Assembly (NCBI GenBank): GCA_021399435.1
Contig: JAJTUP010000018.1
Coordinates: 868,001 to 932,000 of the forward strand
Origin: Diaporthe sp. PMI_573
Taxonomy: Eukaryota; Ascomycota; Sordariomycetes; Diaporthales; Diaporthaceae
Reading direction: 5' to 3'
DNA length: 64,000 nt
The position numbers were made by a program, and so were the translations under genes. Shown here one piece after another: positions 55,808 through 64,000 of the stretch. Each line of letters starts with the position of its first letter. Within the stretch, counting starts at the first letter, position 1. Below the pieces are notes generated by a model. That model was not told the DNA's origin. It searched no databases and worked only from the letters and a program-made list of their open reading frames with translations.

Positions 55808-58361
55808 GTTATAAGCCCGGCTCTAACTTAATTTTCCCCTAGACACGCGTTTTTAAGTACAGTCTTCTCATTATTTAGCAGCTTGTTTTCTCATCATCTT
55901 CACTCTATTACTATATCTTTATTCAACAGCTCTAATCATATCCCTACTGGAAATGTACTCCTAAAGGATCAAAAGAGCTTCCCAACGTAGTACCTTTAGC
56001 TATAGTTTAACTCAAAAGCTAAGGGAATTTAGGAGCTTATTAACCCTAAGGTAGAATCTACCAGCTTGACTTTAACCTTATCCCTTCCCAAGTACATGAA
56101 TCTTAATAGCTTGCTTAACAAGAAGCAAGTCGACTTTTAAACGGCCTATATACGCAAAATAATTAAGTGGAAGAAATCTAAGCTTTCTATTATAGAGCAT
56201 AGCCCATGGCCGCTTAAGCCAGAAGAACCTAATATTAAAGACGCCTAAAAGGAGCTTGCCAAGCACCATAAGGCCTAGGCTGAAATCTCCTCAGTCTCGT
56301 CTATCGTTTCTAATAGGAAGCTCACTATCCTTAACTAGGTAAACCAAACTGTCAACAATTCCCTGCTTACTTCAGTATAGATTTAAGTAATAAATAACAA
56401 AGAAGCTACGCTAAAAAACCTCCTCCAAGCCCTTAAAGACAGCCTCGAGCCTTTAGAAATAAGCTTGAAAACAACAGTAGCCAAAGAATACCAAGCATGC
56501 CTCTCTAGCACAAGAGCAGGGAGAATCAACCCTATTAAGTAGTACGCCTAGTAGCTCTAAGCATATAAATGCGCCAGGGCCTACCAGCTCGTTAAGGTTA
56601 ATAGCATACTTGCTACCAAGGAGTTTATTTACACCATAGAAGCCTGATTAGCTCCGGGATAAGCAAGCCGCGTAATTCAAGACCTTGTTTAAGACGACGA
56701 GCTTAGCAGAACCCTTTTCACACTCAAAGAGATGGGTAAATAGTTTAATAGCGTTTTCAATAAATTAATCAGATACTTAAAGGGCCTAGGCATGTTTGCT
56801 ACATTAGAAGGAGCCCTCAAGTCTAATACTCGAGCCCCTAAGACTAGTACCCAAGTACCTAACTCTACCTCTCAGCAAAAGCAGGGTTTTAAGTACCCCT
56901 ATAAAAAGAATAAAAACTTTATTTACAGTTAGCCACCCAAGCAGTATATTCAGCTTGAACAAGCTATAAAAAGATTATCTCTAAGGGCCAAGGAGCTTAA
57001 ATACAACACTCTAACCCCTACTATAGCCCTAGCCATTCAAAAGCAGCTTAAGAAGAAAAAGTAGTCCAAGCTAAGTACCAAGCTTACTAACATAGGGTAG
57101 ATAAGCCAAAGCCAGTAAAAAGACAGCAAAAAGAGCAAGGATAGCCTATATCTTAGAAACATTAACACGTTCTTTCAAGAAAAAGCCATTTCCAAGCACC
57201 CTACAGTCTATTCTACAGCACACACCACCCTACATCAGCTCTCAGAAAGCACCCTAATCAACAACTACAGAGCTTCTCATCTAGTTAACACTATAGATCT
57301 CCTTATACCAAGAAGCTTTCAAGCTACTCAGCTAGGGGATACCGTAGAAGCCAGAACAACAAGCTTCCCAATTACTAGTTAAGGAACTCGGGTACTTAAG
57401 AAGGTTCTAAGCTCAGCAAAAGGACCTAATACTATAGACCTTACTCTCTCAGATATAGTTATAATAAAAAGTTTCCACATAAACATTATCTTAAAAGCTC
57501 AGTTACTAGGCTTAAAAATATAATATTCTAGATATAACTATATACTTTAAAGTAGAACAATAAAAAGAAGCATAGTACTTAGGCAACTCAAGCACCACTA
57601 TAACCTAGTTTTTATCAAATACAAGCCACTATCTACCTATCCAAACAAACTAAGCTTCCCAACTAGTAAGGCTAGGATTATAACCTTTCCAGCAATTTCT
57701 AAGCCAAGACAAATTTCCACGCAGCAGAAACCAGCATAAGAAAACTCAAAGCAGCTCTAGCACCTAAGAATAGGTTATCTAGGTCCAGAAGCTCTAAGGG
57801 CGCTAATATAGGCTATACAAGGAGTAAAGATAAACAGAACAGCTTATCTTTAGTATAAGCACTACTCTTTAGTACACGCAAAGCAAGTTATATCAAGACA
57901 AGCACCAGAAGACCATACAAAGCACCCTTTCTAGCATGTTAGCTAGGATCTATTTAATTTCCCATACAGCCTAGACAGCTCAAATTAGTTTCTAGTAATA
58001 AAGGATAAATTTTCTAGTATTCTATTTAAAACCCCTCTTAGAATAAAAGCTATAAAAGACATATTTCCTACACTCAGAAACTTTATATATATAGTATCAA
58101 GAAGGTACAAGCTTACCATCTATAAAATTCGACAAAATAACAATACTTTAGTTATTTCCAAGCACGGTAGCACCAAATATCAAGTCTAGTATACCAAGAA
58201 AAGAATCAAAATCAAGCTTACACTAACCTTTACCCATAAACCAAACAAAGGTTCTAAGCATGCCAATCAAGAAGTAATCATAAAGTCGATAAAAATATAC
58301 ATCTCAGCAAACCTACCAGAGCGTATATAGCTATAGATAAGCATAGCTACTACCTTTCTAT
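55652..58361 (+). mobile_element. RIP-degraded Ty1/copia-type retrotransposon, 3' part missing
   Basis: After a left LTR, one plus-strand frame can be followed from about 56,080 to 58,360 with no frameshift from about 56,740 onward, broken only by TAG and TAA codons where CAG, CAA or TGG would be expected. Order: gag-like region; a protease-like segment near 57,250-57,500 (N-Y-R-A-S-H-L-V-N in place of D-S-G-A-S-x-H-V-x-N, so the catalytic Asp position reads Asn); a GAG-pre-integrase-like part near 57,760-57,900; and integrase sequence to about 58,340. Reverse transcriptase and RNase H should follow but are absent: the frame stops at 58,361 where the next element begins. The sequence is TA-rich with few CpA, the pattern of RIP. 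No functional product is possible. Confidence 0.75.
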
Positions 58362-58620
58362 TGTAATGGGCTCTGCACTAGACACAATAGTCTGGTAAAC
58401 TGGGAAGGCCAGCACGTATATTAGGTAGAGGTATGGTACAAGACTGATTCTTACCCCCCTCAAGTCTGAGACATAGAGGCTTCGGGTCTCTTTTTAGAAG
58501 GGCCTTCGCCAGGGCCACACCAGGGCTTCCCCGTAGCTTCCGCCCAGCCATTATAATTATACCTTCCCCCCAGAGGCCCGTCCCCGGGCCGTCAACCACG
58601 GCTTTTATACGGCTTTCATA
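58362..58620. repeat. LTR-like block with a GC-rich island
   Basis: It begins TGTAATGGGCTC exactly where the copia-type frame stops, as an LTR would. Positions about 58,400-58,600 are GC-rich and contain GGCCCGTCCCCGGGCCGT-like symmetry, unlike the TA-rich DNA on both sides. A CT-rich run at 58,741-58,760 (purine-rich on the minus strand) could be the polypurine tract of a minus-strand element, placing the LTR end before it. Confidence 0.4.
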
Positions 58621-58859
58621 AGCACCTTCTAGTCACTACCTCCGGTAACTTACAGAACATTTTAAACCCATATACAACCTTTTCAGCGCCGTATAGGCCA
58701 GGCAGCATAGTTTAAATAGCTCACCCTTTAGGCTACTATTAACCTCTCTCTCTCTCCAACCTATACTTTATTACTTCTTAAAGTTATCACCATAGCCTTT
58801 CTTCTATCTACTACTTTAAGTAGTTTTTATAATTACTTCTTAATACCTTTATTATATCT

Positions 58860-60550
58860 TACTTGTCTAGCTTATTTAAAGGCTTCTTGCCCTTACTACT
58901 AGGTAAGGCGTTACCTTCCTCTTTAGAGGGGTCTCACAATTATTCCTGGTCTTCTTTAGCAAGTACTTCTAGCCCTAGGCCTCTAGCCCTTGTTTACTTT
59001 TATTCTCCTTCTATTAATTCTACTAGTAAAGGTAGCTCTTTACACTACTTATAGTTGTCCTCTCTACAAGGTCAGAATAACCTGTTTATAGGGTTCCCTA
59101 ACTTATTAGGTTTAAGTCTTAAGGGGTTTAGTAGTAATTACGCTAGCTCTATTATAAATCCTCTAACCATTTCTTCCTCTTTAGAGCCATCCTCCTCTAA
59201 ATAAAGCAATACCTTAACTATAACTTAAGGCAAGTTCTTAAAGGTAGCTAGTAAGCAGCCTATTACTATCTTGTAGACCCCTTAAACTTATTACGAGGTA
59301 GTAGCGAGTGTTGCCGTGTTGCTAGGCGAGCTGAACTGGAGCGGACCCCTAAAAGTACCTTGAACCTCGAAGGGACTAACTTCCTCTACTGGTAAGTTTA
59401 TATAGTCGTACGTGCCTACCAAGGCCCTTAGACGCGTAATACCTTCCAGCTAGCAGTATGTAGTAGCAGCTCCTGTAGATATTGTCCAAACCTTGCGTGA
59501 TATATCTAGATAAGATAAAAGGGTGTAGACCTGAAGTTGGGCAATCTAGTCCTGAGCCCCTTGCAAAGCCTGTATACATAGTTTTCTTAAGAGGTTTAAG
59601 GAGGATGTGCCTTTCTTGTGGGAAGATATAACCTATACTGTAACTAGTTTGGGGAGCTTTTAGTATAATTAGTGTATTGTAAAGCATTACTTACCTTATA
59701 TAATAATAAGTATCCTTTTATCTATTATTATTACTTTTATTAACCATTATAGGGGAATCCTTTAATTATTAGATTGATTTCTAACTTATATTTTGTAAGA
59801 GCCCTTCTAAGAGAAATTACCTAAGCTGTAAATCCTCCTCTGTTAATTGTATAGGAGAATTAGTTGTTAATTTTGTAGGTTTACCTGGCCTAAACCTTAA
59901 TAAACCTGTCTATAAACAGACTAAGTAGTATTCTAGTATTTCGAAAGATAGTAGAGAATCTAAAGTATAAGAAAGGCTCCTAGGGGGAGAAGAAATAGAT
60001 CAAGGTTATAAATATAAGTCCCCTACATTTCAAGGCATAATTATATACTAATCTACTTAGAAATCAGCCATTATAGAGGCCAGTATCTTTTAGTTATAGG
60101 CCCTAGCTAATTTACACCTACTTTATTTAGTATAGTTTAGCTTAGCTGACTTAGTAGACGCCCTTTATGAAAAGATCTTAAAGGACCTAGTTAATACTTA
60201 TCATAGCATACCGCGTATAGTTCCGGCTAACAATAAGTTCCTAGTCTAGCATGGCTTGATTTAGGGGTTTCTCTTAGAGGTTTCGCAGGTTATAGATAAT
60301 GCTTTTAGGACCTGGCTAGAAGGGTTTCTACTACTGCTACAGGAGATAACCTATAGAATACAGATAGCTCTTTCCCACCAGTTGCTTAGAGATATGGTAG
60401 CTTGGTAATTAGTACTAGTAGAGAGGGCTTGGTTTTTTAGGAGTAGGGATAACAATACCCTTATATTACTTTTTCGGGAATTCTTTTAGTCCCCCCTTAA
60501 CCCAGACATTTCTAAGGTCGTTTATACTTAATTCTAATACGTTAATCTTT
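58860..60550 (+). pseudogene. Decayed plus-strand coding region of unknown origin
   Basis: Opposite to the gypsy element, the plus strand reads as Ser/Pro/Leu-rich protein (S-S-L-A-S-T-S-S-P-R-P-L-A-L-V near 58,955) and later Y-E-K-I-L-K-D-L-V-N-T-Y-H-S-I-P-R-I-V-P (about 60,170-60,230) and F-L-L-L-L-Q-E-I-T-Y-R-I-Q-I-A-L (about 60,325-60,375). It is interrupted by TAG and TAA codons that could derive from CAG or CAA. It may be the gag of another element in opposite orientation or an extra antisense gene of the gypsy element. No domain is recognised. Confidence 0.35.
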
Positions 60551-60669
60551 AAAGCCCTCCTCTACTTAGGTAATACTTAATAGCCCCTTAGTAGGCCTTT
60601 ACCTAGAAACATTTCCCTATTATTAAGCCAGCCTCTAGTTTACCCGTTAGTTTTCTAACACTCATCTAT

Positions 60670-60885
60670 CTAATATTAGCTTTATCAGCCAGTTATCTAG
60701 CACTTATTAGGCTAATATTAACTTTATCAGCCAGCCTCTAGCACTTATCTAGTCAACCTTAACTTTATCAGCCAGCCATTTAGTACTTATTAAACCAATA
60801 TTAACTTTATTAGCCTACCATCTAACACTTATTAGGCTAATATTAACTTTATTAGCCAGTTATCTAGCTATCCTAGCCTTCATTA
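60670..60885. repeat. Tandem repeat, five units of about 42 bp
   Basis: The marker TTTAT(C/T)AGCC recurs at 60,681, 60,723, 60,764, 60,806 and 60,848, i.e. spacing 42, 41, 42 and 42. Each unit also contains ATATTAACTTTAT- and CTAGCACTTATTAGG-like parts. Units differ by transitions consistent with RIP, plus one single-base indel. Confidence 0.8.
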
Positions 60886-63800
60886 GCCTATCGCTACTTA
60901 ATTCATAGCCGCTTCCTGTAGCCTCTACCAGTCTGGTCTTGGGTTCTCTTCTAGCTTTATTTCAGCCCTCTCCTTTTCCAGTACTTTATAATGGTTTTAT
61001 CTACTAACATTTTATCTTCTAGTACTTATAAGTTATATTTACTAGGCCATCCTTTCTACTTTACCAAGTAGTATATAGTGTCCTCAATCTTCTGGTGGTC
61101 TTAAATCTCTTCTAGCTTCTATTTAGCCTGTTTGTCCTCTAAGTCTGGTAAGTCTAGAACGCCTTCTATTAGGTCTTTTAGGTTTCTCGCTACCCAGGGC
61201 TCTAGCTAGCTTACATGGTATACATGGTGTATTTAGGAGTACTTCTCTAGTAGGGTTAGACTGTAGGCCTGCTTACCCACTTAAGATATAATCCTAAATA
61301 GACCGACCCTTTATGGAGTAAGCTTCTTGTTTTTTAAGAGTAGATGCTTGGTTATTAGTAATATTTATTAGCTGATCTTAAATTATATAGGCTGGTGTTA
61401 ATTGTTATAATTTTAGGCCTGTGTCTTAATTACCTATTTCTAGTTCTCCTTGTAGTCTATTTAAATTTACTAAAGTTTTTCAATATATTTCTTAACTATT
61501 AATACCTCCCTTCGAGAAACACTATCCTCAGTAGGCCATTTATTATATAGAATAGTAAAAAATAGTTTATAGCTAAAGAGAGCTTTAAATAGGCTCATTT
61601 TAATTATAGTACTTTGTGCTGAATTGTAAGCAAAGAATGTAGTATATAACAAGTTTAGCTAGTTCCAGGCGTTTTCTACTATAAATATCCTTAGGTATTG
61701 TTCTAGGGTTTAGTTTATTCTTTCCGTTTATCTATTACCCTACAGGTAGTAAGCAGTAGTATATCAGGTTTTAATTCCACTTAGCTGGCAAAGTATCTTT
61801 CAGAACTTGCTAGTAAAGGTTATGCCTCTATCAGTTACAATTCCTTTAGGTAGTCCCTATTTATATTTAATCTCCCTATAGAAGATCTCGGCTAGTTTAG
61901 TAACATTTATTATCATACTTACTATAGTAAAGAAACTTATCTTGGTATAACAATCTATGATAACCAGGATTATATCTACTTCCTGGCTATCTCTAATAGT
62001 AGTTGGGAGTCTAGTAATAAAGTCTATACTAAGTTCTTGTATAGGGCCTGATAGAATTAGTAATAAAGTAAGCTCTTTATATAGGTAATGATGTGGCGTG
62101 GATATGTATTAGCATGTTGTACAAGAGCGTACATAGTCTGTAATAGAGGCCTTTAAGCCCGGCTAGTAAAAATGTCTTTTAACCAGGATTCGTATCTACG
62201 TTTACCCCTAGTACCTGCTTAGTAGCTTATTATAGTAGGTTTACAGGATCTCCTATTACAAGGCTTCTTATTCTGGTATATATATACGTCCTTTTTAGTA
62301 TAGTAGCCCGTCTCGAAACTCATAACCAGAACCATTTAAAATAGCATTATTTAAGGATTTAATCCTCTTAATAACGGCCTAGATTATAGGGTCTTCCCCT
62401 TAGGCTTTGCAAATCAAGTCTAATAGTAAAAAGTAAGGCCCTCAGTACATTATACCCGCGTTGCTAATACACGCCTAGACCTAGACCCTTATTATAAACT
62501 GCCCTTGCAAGGGAGCCGCAGACTTAAGCCAATGCTCTGTTAGAAAGAAATCAAGTTTTAAGACCTCTTGTACTTTGGTACTTCTAACTACAGCCTTAAA
62601 CTAGGCCTGCTGTTAGTTTTTTAGATAGAATTGTGTATTCTTCCTAATAGTTATAACTATCTTTGATTCTAGAGTTGGGATTTAACTTAAATTTAGAGGC
62701 TTTTCTTCTGATATATAGTTAGGCCTTCTTAATGGGCCATCTGCTAGATTTGTCTTCCTGGAGTGGTATTTAATAGTAAAATCAAATCCGGCTAAATATA
62801 TTAGCCATTAAACCTGTTTTTACGTCAGTTTTTTTTACTTTATAAAGTTATAGAGATTATTATAATTAGAAAGAACTGTAACTAGTTCTTGTGCTCCTTT
62901 AAGGTACTGTTGCTAATGCCTAAAACTTTTAACAATAGTACTTAATTCCTTGTTGTAGGTTGTCTAATTAAGCTCAGCTCCTAAAAACTTTTTTGACTAA
63001 AAAGTAATTAGATACTATTGAGATTTGCTCTCATGGTAATGTTATTGTAAGATTACTGATATAGTGGCTCCGTTTAATATATTATACTTAATTTAAGTAG
63101 GAAGTATAGGGTTATAGTATTAGAGAAGAGGTGCTTGTTGAAATCTTATCTTGAGCTCTTTAAATACCTTTTGTGTCTTAGTGTTTTCTAGGGTAAAGAA
63201 ATTTATCCCCCCTAGCTTTTAGCTATGTTTTATGTCCTTTAGTTGCTTATTAAGTAGTTGTATAATCTTTAAGTAATCTTTAATAAACCTTTGGTAGAAG
63301 TTATAGAAACCTAAGAATACTTAAATATCGTGGTAAATGGTTGGTATTGGCTATTCTCGGATAGTCCTAATCTTGTTAGGGTTTATTTAGACTCCCTTCT
63401 TTTTAATTAAAAATCCTAAAAACTTAATCTCTTCTTAAAAAAAGCAGTACTTCTTAATGTTACTATATAACTCTGCTATTATAAGATAATTTATAATTAT
63501 CTGTATATACTTCTTGTACTCTTCTTTACTTCTTGAGAAAATTAAGATATTATCTAAATAAATAATTGTATAGATATTAATATAATCTCCTAAAACCTTG
63601 GTAATAAAAGATTAAAATATGGCTGGTGTGTTAGTTAATTTAAATGGTACTACTCTAAATTTATAATATCTATATTAAATATAAAAAGCTGTCTTTTATT
63701 TATTACCCTCTTAGATATAAATCTAATAGTATGTATTTATTAAATTGATTTTAGAGAAAAACTATATATCTAATAGTTAATCTAGAATCTCTGAAACTAG

Positions 63801-64000
63801 TAGTAAGAGGTACTGATTTTTTATCATTATTTCGTTTAGAGCCCTATAGTTAATATAAAGTTAAAGGGTTCTGTCTTTTTTTGGTGTAAATAAAACTAGT
63901 ATACTAGCGGGACTTTTGCTATAGGTGATTTGCCCTGACTTTAAACTTTCTTTAAGCTATTCTCTTAAAATCTTGAGTTCCATTAATAAGAATAGGCGTA

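Larger units (their letters stand above)
58362..64000 (-). mobile_element. RIP-degraded Ty3/gypsy chromovirus, extends past the right edge
   Basis: Read on the minus strand from 64,000 downward: reverse transcriptase (about 64,000-63,250) with Y-L-D-N-I-L-I-F-S near 63,549-63,570, where Y-L-D-D is expected; RNase H (about 63,200-62,750); an integrase zinc-binding remnant Y-V-R-S-C-T-T-C near 62,130; the integrase core (about 62,060-61,650: I-I-D-C-Y-T-K and V-T-D-R-G-I-T-F-T-S-K-F); and a chromodomain near 61,025-61,095 reading Y-Y-L-V-K-stop-K-G-W-P-S, with the conserved Trp codon TGG changed to TAG. Numerous further stops have the same G-to-A or C-to-T character. Left of the chromodomain lie a 42-bp repeat, an unexplained plus-strand coding-like stretch and an LTR-like block starting TGTAATGGG at 58,362, which I take as the element's left boundary inside the copia element. 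That extent is the least certain part. Confidence 0.7.

Noticed and set aside
1..64000. CRISPR array, bacterial operon features, telomere repeats, PKS/NRPS modules
   Set aside because: None seen; gene structure is fungal and no repeats of these types or synthase motifs were found.

Overview
The window is nuclear DNA of a filamentous ascomycete, most likely a Pezizomycotina/Sordariomycete. The evidence is short GT-AG introns (about 50-200 nt) with CTAAC-like branch points, fungus-restricted families (Zn2Cys6 regulators, a CFEM/PTH11-type receptor, heme-thiolate peroxygenase, NmrA-like protein), and a right end of retrotransposons carrying the substitution pattern of repeat-induced point mutation (RIP). 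Most genes here are spliced; I rebuilt exon structures by hand from reading frame, splice signals and family expectation.

Layout. 0-10 kb is sparse: a GH17-like gene fragment, a kinase-like gene whose start codon is split by an intron, a Gly-rich unknown protein with an in-frame stop in its apparent N-terminus, an NmrA-like reductase and a frameshifted metallo-beta-lactamase-fold remnant. 11-13.5 kb holds two divergent small membrane-protein genes. 16-29 kb holds a regulator with two Zn2Cys6 clusters, a sulfatase divergent from a secreted GH28-like/pectin-lyase-fold protein, a 4CL-like acyl-CoA ligase (tail-to-tail with the latter) and a secreted GMC oxidoreductase. 30-36 kb holds a CFEM-7TM receptor followed by a secreted long-type heme-thiolate peroxygenase. 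39-43 kb holds a 2-oxoglutarate/Fe(II) oxygenase and a C2H2 protein with an acidic repeat tail. 45-55 kb holds a PCMH-type FAD oxidase, a second 7TM receptor and a divergent cytochrome P450 with a 6-nt micro-exon.

From about 55.65 kb the sequence abruptly becomes TA-rich. It contains a Ty1/copia-type element (left LTR, gag, protease, integrase, all full of stops) cut at 58,361. A minus-strand Ty3/gypsy chromovirus (RT, RNase H, integrase, chromodomain) runs off the right edge. Between them lie an LTR-like block, an unexplained decayed plus-strand coding stretch and a 42-bp tandem repeat.

Together the single-copy part looks like an accessory oxidative and extracellular-degradation/signalling neighbourhood: six redox enzymes of different classes, one acyl-CoA ligase, two secreted enzymes besides the peroxidase family, two receptors and two or three regulators. 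No polyketide synthase, NRPS or terpene synthase is visible, so if it is a biosynthetic or catabolic cluster, the ligase or a gene outside the window would supply the scaffold. That functional linkage is inference only.
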